64,000 nt of DNA from Schistosoma mansoni (taxonomy: Eukaryota > Platyhelminthes > Trematoda > Strigeidida > Schistosomatidae): NCBI RefSeq assembly GCF_000237925.1, contig NC_031502.1, forward strand, positions 50,628,704-50,692,703, written 5' to 3'. The translations under genes and the position numbers were made by a program. A model generated the notes under the pieces. That model was given only the letters and a program-made list of their open reading frames with translations. It was not told where the DNA came from and did not search any database. Shown here piece by piece: positions 1-11,115 of this stretch (within the stretch, counting starts at the first letter, position 1; each line of letters begins with the position of its first letter).

Positions 1-1540
1 CTAGAACAGATTCGCTTAATCCTAGATGATAAAGAGTGAATTAAGTTCCTCTTTCGACTCAGTGGAACCCAACTATGGAAATTCGTGTATTGTCCATTCC
101 AAGTGGGTTTTCTATACATAGATCTTTGTAAATAACCATCAGGCAATCTTTTCAAACGGACATCAAGAAAATGGAATTCGTGGTTCGATTCTGCCTCTAA
201 GGTAAATTGAATTGCAGGGTGACAGTTATTGAAAATATTTAATATTTCATTGTGGTCCATATCATCATCACAAATAATGAAAGTATCATCCATATATCTC
301 TTATATAAATGAAATTTCTCGATTATTGGACGAAGTGCTGAATTTTCTAGACTGGCCATGAAACAATCAGCCAAAAGAGGACCCAATGGAGAGCCCATTG
401 CAACTCCATCTGTTTGTCTATAGAAACTATCATTAAATTTAAATTGTACGTTGAGCGTGCATCGTAGGAGTAGTTCTTTAAGATAGTGTTTTGGGATACA
501 TATCTCCAGATTATTATTTTCAATATAGTCACATGAAAAACAAATAGTTTCTGTGAGAGGAACATTTGTAAACAACGACGTGACATATAATGAGAGCATT
601 TTCTTACCCATTACGTTGATATTTCTGATTGAGTCGACAAATTCAAAGGAATCAAGAGCATTGTATTTGTTGATATGATTTTTAACAGGTTGTAAAATGT
701 CAACTAACCATTTAGCAATAGAGTGATATGGAGAGTTGTTCATATCAAGTATTGGACGTAAAGGGACATTATTCTTATGAACTTTTGGGAGTCCATATAG
801 TCTAGGTACGACAGAACCCGATTGTTTGAGATGTTCAAAGAGGTCACAATTGATAATGAACTCATCTTTCATCTTCTTTAGGATTTTAATTAGCATCTGT
901 TCGGTTTTTTCAGTTGTGTCATTTTGGACGGTTTCTTTAGAGAATTTGACCGGATCAGATAGTATCGAAGATATTTTGGAAATATAGTCAGGACGATCCA
1001 TAAGTACAATTCCTGCACCCTTGTCTGGGCGACATAACACTTAGTCATGATTTTTCCGAAGATCAGATAATTGAGATTTGTGTTTTTTGTGAGTAAGCGA
1101 CTAACTGTAGGGATTTTATTTACATATTGATTACAACAGTCTACAAGAGTTGTTTTGAAATGCTCAAAATCTTTATTAGATACTGGAATAAGGTCATTTG
1201 TTTGACGGATAAGACTTTCAAACTGGATTTTAGCGTTCAATTCATTAATGTTAGTAGACGTACTACAAAATTTAGGACCAAGGGATAATGCTTGTAGCTG
1301 AATAGTCGATAATGTTATGCTTGAATAACTGAAAACATATTTCTCTGGCGATTCGGGAAAAGAAGCTTGAGTCTCCGTCTGTTTTAAACTTTTCATTAAT
1401 TTCAAAGTCACATCTTCCGTACGATTTTTGCTAACAGTATCAATGTAATCCTTAAATTTGAAACGTTGTTCTTCTGACAAATCAAATTGTGTATCTAAGA
1501 TAAGTTCATGATGCAAAATTTGTATAGTATTCTATCTAGA
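1..1540 (-). pseudogene. Penelope-like element reverse transcriptase, degenerate, cut by window edge
   Basis: Reading the minus strand from about 1516 downwards gives a Penelope-like element (PLE) reverse transcriptase. An N-terminal part contains the ALSLGPKFC block characteristic of PLEs. A second frame follows with PDKGAGIVLMDR, GLPKVHK, a TDGVAMGSPLGPLLAD block (motif B) near 390-420, and the catalytic YMDD of motif C near 280-292, then FLDVRLKR and the thumb region running off the window edge. The GIY-YIG endonuclease that PLEs usually carry would lie outside the window and is not seen. The copy is dead: there is a frameshift near 1060-1075, an in-frame TAA at 1041-1043, and motif A reads SLYVTSLFTNVPL where the family has Asp at the Tyr position. 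The family assignment rests on several collinear motifs and is firm. Confidence 0.92.
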
Positions 1541-2140
1541 CTAATTTAGTCAGTACAAAAAGAATAATGTTAGGCTTATTCAGTTTATATTAATAAACTC
1601 AAAGTAACATTTCAGAGTGAGATAATGAAAGCTTATTAGGAAAGTGATCAGTATCTAAGATTTCGAAATAACTGACTTTTTTTAGAATGATGTATCAACA
1701 ATATTTATGTGATTGGTATTTCCTGATGTGAATTACCACTGTAATTATTCCATAGATCATTGCCAGGTTGTATCTTATAAAAGTCAATTGATTTATACTA
1801 TTAAAGAAGTTGAAACCAAAGTTACTTCTATGATCATAATAATATGAATTATTTAAATTGATACAAAGTCATTGTAAAACTGAATAATTTAAACAAGTCC
1901 ATTTGGATTTATCATAACTGTTCTATTCATCTTCCTTAAATTGATACTCTTAAATTGATTGTATAAAATTTGTTACTATCACACAACATTAGATTATCAT
2001 TATTATTATTTTTGTTTTAATGGGAATCAGTTACAAAGTATTTATCAATGTCATTTATTTAATCAATATTCAATGGATATCGTGTTTTAATAATCAATTT
2101 TATGATATGATCGATATTAACTTGTTCGATTTTTGTTTAT
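1541..2140. other. No recognisable feature
   Basis: AT-rich DNA immediately upstream of the PLE fragment. I see no coding pattern, RNA gene or repeat family member. Confidence 0.5.
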
Positions 2141-2440
2141 CAGAAGGGAGTTTCGTGGAGATTATATAGTTGAAATCATCAGTCAATTGAAGCTAGACTA
2201 CCATGGAAAACAAAATGTGAAGTAAAATCTTTATTGGTGGTTAGGCGCTCGCGCGCGAAACTGATGGGTCTTGGGTTAGAAACTCGCGAGGCGGGATCGT
2301 GGATGCGCACTGCTCAGGAGTCCCACAATAGGGCAAAACAGCCGTCCAGTGCTTCCAGGTTTTCCATGATGATCTAGCTCCAATTGACTCATGATCTTAA
2401 CTATAAAAAATTACTACAATCTCCACAAAACCCCGTTCTG
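2141..2440 (+). repeat. Family F fold-back hammerhead SINE, near full length
   Basis: A 300-bp element opening with CAGAAGGGAG and closing with CCCCGTTCTG, the mirror-image ends of the family. The left arm carries GTCAATTGAAGCTAGAC, whose complement recurs in the right arm. Between the arms are a B-box-like segment and a hammerhead relic near 2305-2350. The ribozyme core is broken: CTCAGGA replaces CTGAGGA, and CAAAAC replaces CGAAAC. No clear target duplication is visible. Confidence 0.8.
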
Positions 2441-3136
2441 ATTTACAATTTTGTTTACTAACAGTTAACAACTAAATTTGTTAACCTTGAATTTTATTGA
2501 TTATTCATAACATTCGTTTTGTTATTTCTCGTACCTTTACTGTTCTTATGATCCTCAATGATCTAATTTAGTTTTAAATTTGTTTACAATTTTTCCAATT
2601 AGTAAATAAATTAAATCTATTCTGATTGATTGACAACAGTATCAAATTTCAAAAAGCCCGTATCTTTTTGCGGTTGTCTCTATCAAATTTAAGTCCATAA
2701 TTTTATAGATCCATTAGTATAAGCGTAGATATATTGTGACTTCCAAGAGACAATTATTATCCATTCATTACCATGTTTCACTCAATTAAAGCGATATATT
2801 TTATAAATGATATTCAAGATGTCTTCTTTGAATATTTCAGTTCCTGAGTCGCATAAAACTGATTGAGCTACATATATTCCTTCCGCCTTCATTTTCAGAT
2901 TTATCCTTCATAAATAGTAAGATAATCTGCCTACTGACAAGTAATGTAGTATTTCAGTCACTCGGTAATCAATAATCGTATCAGAATAGAGATAATTTAT
3001 CAATTAATTTATGAAAATCATAAACCATTGTAAAGTGAAAAAGTCATAACAAACAAAGGGACAGTCAACCTATAGGTGGAAACAATGACAAGTTTTGTTA
3101 ACAATCAATCGAATTTAATGTCAAAATAACAAACTG
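2441..3136. other. No recognisable feature
   Basis: AT-rich intergenic DNA; no coding or repeat signal found. Confidence 0.45.
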
Positions 3137-3139
3137 TTA

Positions 3140-3250
3140 ATGACTACCCGAAGTTTGTGCTGATGATGTCAGTCAGAAGGACGATGAAAGCTCCACGACC
3201 AAACCATCCAGCTCATAGAACAAACCTACATCAAAAAAGTCGTCAGCTCA
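3140..3250 (+). repeat. Repeat family G fragment
   Basis: Contains GAAGTTTGTGCTGATGATGT, then an AGAAGGACGATGAAAGCTCC block and CCATCCAGCTC. The same series recurs near 7600, 45.7 kb and, inverted, near 17.1 and 19.2 kb. Its class is not known to me. Confidence 0.65.
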
Positions 3251-4534
3251 CTTCTATTTAAGATTTACTATGCTGATATTGTCTAAAGTTATAAGGAAAG
3301 CATCACAGTTAAACAAATCAGTTTAAAGAATGAAAATTCATTGAGCTACAAATCATCTCTGTCATCCCACAAAATCATCTAGATTCATTGAGTTGTAGGC
3401 CAGATCTATATCATCAAATCTACTTGATCATAAATAAATGGGATTAACCAATTTTTTCTTTAAATCGATCTCAAAGTTAACCTTAAATGTCTGTTTAATT
3501 TACCAACCTAATTTTTTTTAGTTAGAAAAATGTTTTCTAATCATCTTCTTTGTCTTCTTCCTTGTCAATCATAAAAGGATAGGATAATGTACGCATGATG
3601 AAGTACACACACAGTTAATTTTATGTAAAATTTGTACCCAGTTCATACGTGACTCTTTTAATGATAACAAAAATATTAACTAATGTAAATAAATTATTTA
3701 ACAGCATAATTTTAAAACTGAAGGTGACGAAAACGGTAGGAGTAGAAATATTATGAATAATGTATCTGAAGTAGCTGTAGTAGTAGTAGTAGTAGTAGCG
3801 GTGTTAGTAGTTATCTGATTGTTCCATTGATTATATTTAACCTAGATTAAACTTAATCCTAATTTTATGTCATTTTCTTATATCTAGATATATGTGTTTG
3901 TGAGTGTGCTATGTGTATAAGGACATGCGACCTCGTAGGATTATCATCACGCGGTCATGAATAATCAGGATAATCATTCAACCCATATATATATATGCCT
4001 CTAGAGTATTATACTAATTACATATTGAACCTACTTTATATCCAGTCCATTTTTCCAAATGTTAACAAGTGTTTTTGTATATTAAAACAGAAAAATAAAC
4101 ATATTGAAGTAAAGAAACAAAATACTTAACTGATTAAGTACAACTCTATCATTTATTTTGAAAAAATGTAGCATAAAAGCTTTATAGTTTACACCATCGA
4201 CTGGTTTGACATTGTCAGAGATGTCGGCTATTGTATTCTAATTTAGTGTTCAGAACGTAGTATTCATGATAAGCGGTACTATTGCAATTATACGGAAGTG
4301 AACAAACTAGTGAGAAAGGCAAACAGATTTCTTGAGATCTCTGTTTTTGAATGGTTGTTTACATGAAAATAGTCCACTATGTAAGATGTCACATTTACAG
4401 TTTATTATGTTTCACTTATTCAATTTATTTAGTCCTTAAGAGAATTTATAAAAATTGCTTTTGTCCACTAATTTTCCCTTTTATTGTACGTTCCTAATGT
4501 AAATATGTAATGACATAATTAGAAGTAATAAAAC
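3251..4534. other. AT-rich DNA with a (GTA)n tract
   Basis: No gene is visible. A trinucleotide tract of GTA/TAG repeats runs at about 3770-3800, and a short (TA)n run lies near 3987-3996. Confidence 0.5.
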
Positions 4535-4838
4535 TGTACTAAACAAGAACACTGGTGGGGGCAATCGAATGTATTTAGACACAAATTACAGACTATCTCA
4601 CTAAATTCTGATAACCATACAGCAAACAGTTAATTTGCAAAATAACAAACAATTGTCTCAATCTTCACTGTTCCTTCTGTAAATATCAATCCATCTTCTC
4701 TAATTCCATTGTTCATGCATTTTCCTTCCGATTACGTTTCATTTCAGTTCTTTCCTTATCGGTCTTCTTCCAAAATACATTCTATGTCTGACCATCGCCA
4801 TATACTACTTATATGGATATAAGTAGACGATACTACGA
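4535..4838 (-). mobile_element. Solo LTR, family LTR-2
   Basis: About 304 bp matching, in reverse, the LTR-like repeats at 43999 and 60501. It shares the AACAAGAAC, CAATCGAATG, CTGTTCCTTCTG and CCATATACTACTTATATGGAT blocks. The ends are decayed and no target duplication is evident here. There is no internal retroelement coding sequence on either side. Confidence 0.65.
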
Positions 4839-5232
4839 TACCAGTAGCGTATAGAGATGAAACATTTATTTACACAAAACCTGTTCTTCTTGGTTTATTA
4901 AAATAAATAAAAGGGGAAATAATTGTATGGTAACAATTTGACTTCTATTTTAATTTTGTATGCATATAATCACATGAATATACAATTACAATGGATTCTG
5001 ATCTTTTTTTTCATTTGATCATACCATTTGTTCATTACAGTTTAACAAATAAGGTGTTTCATCATATTTAAGATCATTATATTTATGGTTACTAAGTTAA
5101 CAGTAATAAATATATCATTCTTTCACTCACCATTAACCCCATTAAGACAACACAGATTATTACGCTGTTTTACATGTTAATCATTCACTATCATTGAGTT
5201 ACTGTAAAGTATTAAAATTATTTCACTATCTT

Positions 5233-5440
5233 TGTAAGTAAAGATAGATAGTGGCCAGCAGTAGAATCCAGAACGCACGTTTCGTCCTATTTGGGACTCG
5301 TCAGCTAAACGTACCTGCATCTCAGAGTTGACGTTCACTCTGGGACTATGAATCCTGTTCCTTTCGTTTCAAACGCCATCGCGTTAACCACTCAGCTACT
5401 GAGTCCTGATATCCACTTGCTTGTGCAATGAGGTTTTAGT
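5233..5440 (-). repeat. Sm-alpha-type hammerhead SINE
   Basis: On the minus strand: an A-box-like CTCAGTAGCTGAGTGG block, a decayed B box, then AACATCAACTCTGAGATGCAGG-like sequence (GTCAACTCTG here) and a hammerhead core CTGACGA-GTCC-CAAATA-GGAC-GAAAC at about 5276-5304. The cleavage triplet reads GTT and helix I is weakened, so activity is doubtful. Sm-alpha elements are known Pol III-type SINEs with active hammerheads. Confidence 0.85.
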
Positions 5441-5514
5441 GAGACAATTTTATTTATCTATCTATTTAATTCCTAATCGAAAATTTTTAATCTAATAATG
5501 TTTTTATACTTTGC

Positions 5515-5912
5515 ATAGTTGAAAGCATGAGTCAATTCAAGCTAGACCACCATGGAATACCTGGAAGCACTGGACGGCCGTGTCGTCCTATTTTGAGACT
5601 CCTCAGCAGTGCACATCCACGATCTCGCCTCGCGAAATTCAAACCCGGGATCTATCAGTCTCGCGCCAGAGCACTGAATCGATAGACCACTGAGCCGGCA
5701 TCCGCTAGTTTTAATGTGTAGCTGGTAGGTCCTGGGTTTGAATCTCGCGAGGCGAGATCGTGGATGTGCATTGCTGAGGAGTCTCACAATAGGACGACAC
5801 GGCCGTCCAGTGCTTCCAGGTTATCCATAGTGGTCTAACTTCAATTGACTCATGCTTTCAAGTATGCAAATACTGAAATCTCCACAAAACCCCCTTCTGT
5901 TTGTATAATTCC
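5515..5912. repeat. Family F fold-back element with two opposed hammerhead/tRNA-like units
   Basis: A long inverted repeat. The left half is a minus-strand unit (hammerhead at about 5564-5610, tRNA-like head to about 5700). The right half is a plus-strand unit (B box near 5730, hammerhead at about 5768-5812), ending in ATCTCCACAAAACCCCCTTCTG-type sequence at 5912. Both hammerheads have GACAC where GAAAC is required, and both have GTCT in stem II. The two arms therefore share derived lesions. Confidence 0.85.
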
Positions 5913-7154
5913 CATTTCAAACTTTTAAATGTTTAATTCGTTTCAAGGTTAAATATTCAATTGTTCTATCAATAAATTTATAAAATACCTATGATTAATA
6001 TATTAAGAGTTAGCCGATGAAAATATTGTATTCAATTAAATTAATTGATAATATACAAAATAATAAAATGTATTATTCAAACTTCAAATGATAGAATTTT
6101 TCAAACTTAAGAGAGATGAAAATTTCCTTTTTTTTTTGAATATATTTTTCATAATTATTTTTCTATTATGAATAATTAGCTAGTTGTTTGTATTATAAGA
6201 AAAAAATAGTAATAAGGTTGGGATACTTATTTGTCAGTCATTTTTGATTTCCTTTACCCTTATAGTAACGTAGTTTTTTTTTATTTTTATTAAATAGACA
6301 TAATGTTATATATGTATCTATCTATATACCTAGAAGTATATTATTAAAATCCATATATGTTTTAAGGCAAATGTCTTTTTATGAATGACAGTTAACTATT
6401 TTCAACAGTTGTTTTATCATTGGATTAAATGTTTTCAATCGAAAATTGGAAAAGAAATTTGAATGTCACGTTGTTTTTTTTTTCAAAAAATAACTCTCAT
6501 ATTGTATTCATATATTTATTCAATATTCTTAAACTTTTCTTCCTTATAATGTCTAGAATATATAGATATATATCATTAGACAGATTCCAGTGCATATCTA
6601 TCCATGGAATTAGGCATTAAAACATTAAGTCCAATAGACTAGTTTAAGCTTCTCGAGGGGGGAGGGGAAGGGGTAATAGATATAATTAATCCATTATATA
6701 TATATATAATGAAATATAGCAAAAAGAAAAAAAGTTTTGAATTAGAAAAGAGAATATAGAAAAAAAAATTAAATTTTGTTGTCAAATGAATAAACTTTCA
6801 AAATATCATTGATACTGTCAGATAAATTTTACTTAAGGAAAAATAGGCTTCATTTATCTACATTGAGCTATTGTTATAATACTCATCAATAATGATATTA
6901 TGTCTATGGAAACAAATAGTAACTATTTGAATAATCTTATAATATGACAGTAACGATATATATAGATCGATATAAATGAATTCTTATCCACTTTTCATAA
7001 TGTTTAAACACTCTTGGAAATTTTGACTTAAAAGAATTTTAGTTTAACAGAATCATGAAAAAACTATAAAGCAATGGATAAATATGTGTTCTTTAAGTAT
7101 CATTATCAAGGTTGGAGTTGATAGTTTCAAATAAATTGAGTATTGTTTCGATTA
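5913..7154. other. No recognisable feature
   Basis: Very AT-rich DNA with homopolymer T/A runs, a short G-rich run near 6655-6672 and (TA)n near 6696-6708. The short open frame at 6429-6620 is Phe/Ile/Asn-rich and shows no family motif. Confidence 0.5.
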
Positions 7155-7260
7155 TTTATTTACTCTGAAGAAGTGGATTACATTAAGTCACGAAACGTCA
7201 GAAATACAGTTATCTACTCATTGAGATATAACAAAAATATATTTATTATTATTATTATAT
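7155..7260 (+). repeat. Possible Penelope-type minimal hammerhead remnant
   Basis: CTGAAGA at 7165-7171 and CGAAACGTC at 7191-7199 bracket a short GTG/CAC stem. This is the layout of the minimal hammerheads known in Penelope-like elements. The stem is offset by one base, so this may be a decayed or fortuitous match. A (TTA)n tract follows. Confidence 0.3.
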
Positions 7261-7480
7261 GTGTTTTGTTCCAATTCATAACGAAAATAATATCAAGACT
7301 CCCTACTGGTTATTTATATTGAATTAATTGTATCTAAAGAAAAGCTATCAGAAAGAAGAATATTTTTTTCAATTAAATTTCATCAAGTTCCATAGTTTAT
7401 AAATACAAGTTATCATTCCAAAGTGATATGCATCTTTAAAACCTTTACACCTTTTAAAAATGATAGCCTTTGAATGTAAG

Positions 7481-7700
7481 ATTTTGAGATGGTGGAAAGG
7501 ATTTGTAGCTCAGGTTAAAGGTCAACAATAACTAATCAAGATCGAGGTCTACAGGAAAAGCTGTTAACCATATGTGAAGCAATTTGAACACTTCACAATT
7601 CTATCTAAAGTTTGTGCTGATGATATCATTCAAAATAATGATGAAAGCTCCACAATCAAACTATTCAGCTCAGAGAACAAAACTCTGTCGAATTTAGGAT
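7481..7700. repeat. Repeat family G, two inverted pieces
   Basis: GAGATGGTGGAAAGGATTTGTAGCTCAGG-like sequence at about 7486-7515 (minus sense), then AAGTTTGTGCTGATGATATC through CTCAGAGAACAAAACTC at 7609-7688 (plus sense). The two pieces have opposite orientation relative to the family consensus seen at 45.7 kb. Confidence 0.6.
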
Positions 7701-7904
7701 TGTTGGTAAAATAAGTAAAAAAATTGATAATATTAAGATGACTAGTATTTAGTGTTAACCTGGATAAGATTGTAGGTCTATTGAAGTCCAGAGATAAGTA
7801 GTCTACATAAACATCGATTACATAGAGAGTGACAGAAATAATGAGGTAATTAACAATTCAGAACAGATTTTTTGCTTACAGGTTACTTATAATATAAAAC
7901 GATA

Positions 7905-8050
7905 TATATTCAGTAAGATCCAGGATGCTCACTGCTGAGGAGTCCCATAATAGGACGAAACAGCCGTCCAGTGCTTCCAGCTTTTCCATGGTGGTCTATC
8001 TTTAATTGACTATGAAAATATTGAAGTCTCCACAAAACCCCTTCTGATCA
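7905..8050 (+). repeat. Family F hammerhead SINE, 5'-truncated
   Basis: Carries the ribozyme and the right arm ending AAAACCCCTTCTG, but no tRNA-like head. It lies about 290 bp upstream of the RGS exon, inside what should be its intron. Confidence 0.85.
7930..7973 (+). ncRNA. Hammerhead ribozyme, family F type, core intact
   Basis: Helix I is CACTG/CAGTG. The core CTGAGGA matches CUGANGA, with G at the free position 7. Stem II is GTCC/GGAC with loop CATAATA. GAAAC is present, helix III is very short (AC/GT), and the cleavage triplet is GTC just before CAGTG. All invariant hammerhead bases are present. This is the best-preserved ribozyme of the family in the window. Helix III has an A-C mismatch. 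Confidence 0.75.
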
Positions 8051-8335
8051 GTAAGAAATATACAAGTGATAATTGGTAAAATTTCATCACATATTTTAAA
8101 TACTAATAATAGTAATAATACAAAGATTTGTGATTAATAATAATAATACGACAGATTTCTATTATGCAAAAGCAATCAGGAAAGTTGTATGCACTTTATT
8201 CAGATGACATCATTTTAATGATCATAATGACTATAAAATGATTGATCCTGGAAAGGGGCACTACATTTATCAATTACCATTGAAGTTTAATCATTACTAT
8301 TGATTGTCTTTTCTGTGACTTTTATTTTATTTAAG

Positions 8336-9073
8336 GTTAATTTGGACTCAAAGACTCGTTTACAAACTGAAGCTGATTTATCAAATCCAACAGTGAATAC
8401 ATTAGAAAATGCTCAAAAACGTATACAAGCATTAATGGAAAAAGATTCATATAGACGTTTTCTACGTTCTGAAGTTTATTTAACAATGTTAAAAGAAGCT
8501 AGAGAAACAGCTAAAGCGGCAGCTACAGCTGCATTAGCAGCATCACTTCAAGAAGCTAGTGATGAATTAGATGAACCAGTATTTCAATTAGTACATTCAA
8601 CTACATATACTTCACCATTTTCATTTTTAAGTACATTTAGTAGTACATTTAGTGCACAGAATACACCAAGTTTAACATTACCTGGAGTAGCAGCCGCTGC
8701 AGCTAAAGCTGATGCTGGTTTAAATAATATTCAAGATTTACAATTATTAGGTTTATCTACATCAAGGCATATGCGTGAAAATAAACAAAATTATTCAATT
8801 GCAAATCGATCTATCACTAACACTAATACTAGTACTAATCTCACTACTACTTCTTCTATAGCTTCATCTCCAAATGAAATTATTTCAGAATCTATACAAA
8901 GTAATATCACTTGTTGTGAAACAGGATATACATCAACTACAATTACAACACATACTACTATTTCTAGTCATACTTATTCTACTCATAATGTAACCGACAG
9001 TAATGACATCTGTGATATTACTAATAATGTAAATACATATTTAAATACTGAAATGAGTAATTCTACAAAATAA
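8336..9073 (+). CDS. RGS (regulator of G-protein signalling) protein, final exon
   Basis: RGS proteins accelerate GTP hydrolysis by heterotrimeric G-alpha subunits at the plasma membrane. This 3'-terminal exon encodes 245 residues. It opens in phase 0 with VNLDS right after a pyrimidine-rich tract and a TTTAAG acceptor; the upstream in-frame bases are intron. The first 50 or so residues (VNLDSKTR...NPTVNTLENAQKRIQALMEKDSYRRFLRSEVYLTML) match the last helices of the RGS box, closest by eye to the vertebrate R4 subgroup (RGS4-like EVNLDS...LMEKDSYRRFLKS). An Ala-rich segment (residues 55-72) follows, then a Ser/Thr/Asn-rich, probably disordered tail. No upstream exon with the first half of the box was found in the window, so the intron must be long. 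AATAAA signals occur at 9093 and 9431. Confidence 0.9.
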   Translation, partial: VNLDSKTRLQTEADLSNPTVNTLENAQKRIQALMEKDSYRRFLRSEVYLTMLKEARETAKAAATAALAASLQEASDELDEPVFQLVHSTTYTSPFSFLSTFSSTFSAQNTPSLTLPGVAAAAAKADAGLNNIQDLQLLGLSTSRHMRENKQNYSIANRSITNTNTSTNLTTTSSIASSPNEIISESIQSNITCCETGYTSTTITTHTTISSHTYSTHNVTDSNDICDITNNVNTYLNTEMSNSTK

Positions 9074-9500
9074 ATTTATGTTATGATTACGTAATAAACA
9101 AAGAAACAGTTCATTCATTAAATAACAACACACATAATACAGTAATCATAAAGAAACAAATTAAACCATATACAGATATATAAATCAGATCCAATATTTA
9201 TAAGAATGTCAAGTATTGCTTATTTCTATTTGTATTCTTCCTGTTTCATTATTTCAATGATTGTTATGATTATTATTATTACTAATGGTATTACTGTTAT
9301 TTTTCCACTATATTCAACTATAAGCTAAACTAAATTGTCATTACATTCTTGTATCATCTTTAGTATCCGACCCTTAGTTAAGTTATCAGTATCTCTATCT
9401 AATATATATATATATATATGATGAACACTGAATAAACAATTGGAAGTGTAACCAATTTAGGTTAGAAATGTTACTGGAACCGTCAATGTTTTTTTTTAAA
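9074..9500 (+). other. Probable 3' untranslated region of the RGS gene
   Basis: AT-rich sequence directly after the RGS stop codon, with AATAAA at 9093-9098 and 9431-9436. Which signal is used cannot be told from sequence. Confidence 0.5.
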
Positions 9501-10579
9501 TAACAAGAAGATTGGAAATACGAAACATTGAACTTGATTTCTTTTTCCCCCTTCACATTATCCCTCTTACTTTACTTTGTGTTAACGTTTTATTTTCAAA
9601 AAAAAAAAAGAAAAATGGTAAACAAAACAAGAGTATCTATTTCTTCATAAGATTTAGATTTTGTTTGTTTTTCTTGATGATTGTCCCACTATATTTTTTT
9701 GTGATATTCTTTTCATTTTTTTTGTTTTGTTTTCTTCCCCCCTCCCACTACTGATTTCTTTCCCTATTTCGGTTCTTTAATTTGTATTTTGTTTTTAACC
9801 CCCCTTTTTTATATCTTCATGAAAATTTCATCATGTAGTGTACACAGATTAAGATTTTGTAATTTTCGCCCTTGTTTTTTTTTCTTATTAGGAGAATACA
9901 TTACAATTTTATTCCATTTTTTTGCTTTTAATAACAATGAAAAACGGTAAGAGTTTCCATTTTGTTTGCTTGAATTGATGCGGAAACTGTGAAAATAAAG
10001 TAACACAAAAAATCAATAAATTCAACTAATGACAACAATTATCTCTTCTATGTACAGATATACAGTATATGATAAACGCTCATATGAACAAAATGGTATA
10101 TATATATATATATGTAATGTATCCATGACATTATTTCAATGCATAAAACAATTAATACATTTTTCTGAATAGCCTATATCTTCTCCATTCATCAATACGT
10201 ACATATATATATGTTTTGTGCATAGTTAAAAATAGATAAGTATTTTATGATAGTTTTATATTTCGACTAAAAATTGAGCCTGTTGACAGTTACAAATTAA
10301 AGTCATCAAATTATTTTAGTCTGATTTAACTTAGTTTAGGCTAATGATAATAGAAATGGATAAGAGTTTGATTATATAAGGTAAATTGAAAGTTACTTCA
10401 TATGTCTATTTTTATTACAAATTCGTTGTGGAGATTGTCGAATTCTACTGAAGTCAAATATGTATACCAATGAGCGGGAACTTGCTAGTATTCAAGGTTA
10501 ATAGCTTTTTGAGATGACTGTTAGTCACGAGTTCGATTATTTGTTTGATCATAGATGGGTAATGATGAGAAACCCTGTA
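9501..10579. other. Homopolymer-rich intergenic DNA
   Basis: Long T- and A-runs, a C-rich run near 9735-9745, and (TA)n at about 10097-10112. The short frames here are low-complexity and unconvincing. Confidence 0.5.
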
Positions 10580-11110
10580 TGTTATAACTTGTGAGTGTGC
10601 GTGCGCCCTGTTTGATATATGAACGTGCTGATTACCACCAATGAGAGAGCAGTGAATTTATTGATCGGAGCAGTGATTTATCGATCGCCCAATGATGCAC
10701 AAAAGCCGTGTTAGTAGTCTTGATTACTTGTCAGTCCCGCTTTCTGTCTAGCCCAGCCAGTTAAGTCCAGACACCAATAACAGCCTCGGCAATATGAATC
10801 ATTATTCACAAACATACTGGGTTTATATACCAACCAAACAGACCACATCGTAACATAAAAATAGAAAATAACATTTGCACAATAATTGGCCAAATGTAGC
10901 TGTGAATAGGGGGAAAGTAATCAATACACTGATGATAACTCGAGAATCGTATAATAATAGTTCAAAGGTCAAAATAAAGCTAATGATAAGAGAAACACGA
11001 ATATGAATAGTTTAGTTACGTAACAATTATACAATAGGAAATAGTCATATTACATTTGTCCATAAATAGACTTCAGATTTATCATTCATATTTCACCAGG
11101 GGATATAACA
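10580..11110 (-). mobile_element. Solo LTR, family LTR-1, with 5-bp target duplication
   Basis: 531 bp with inverted tips TGTTAT...ATAACA, flanked on both sides by CTGTA (10575-10579 and 11111-11115). On the minus strand it shares the TATA-like GTTTATATACCAAC complement, the CTGTTATTGGTGTCTGGAC complement and the GGCTGGGCTAGACAGAAAGC block with three other copies. No gag or pol sequence adjoins it. Short open frames within it are by-products of the repeat. Confidence 0.85.
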
Positions 11111-11115
11111 CTGTA

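Noticed and set aside
5542-5787. 81-codon minus-strand open frame, and similar frames at 11612-11926, 22236-22524, 41168-41501 and 50866-51048
   Set aside because: They are translations of family F SINE arms and hammerheads (recurring MENLEALEGRFVLLWDSSAV-type peptides) and track the repeat, not a gene.
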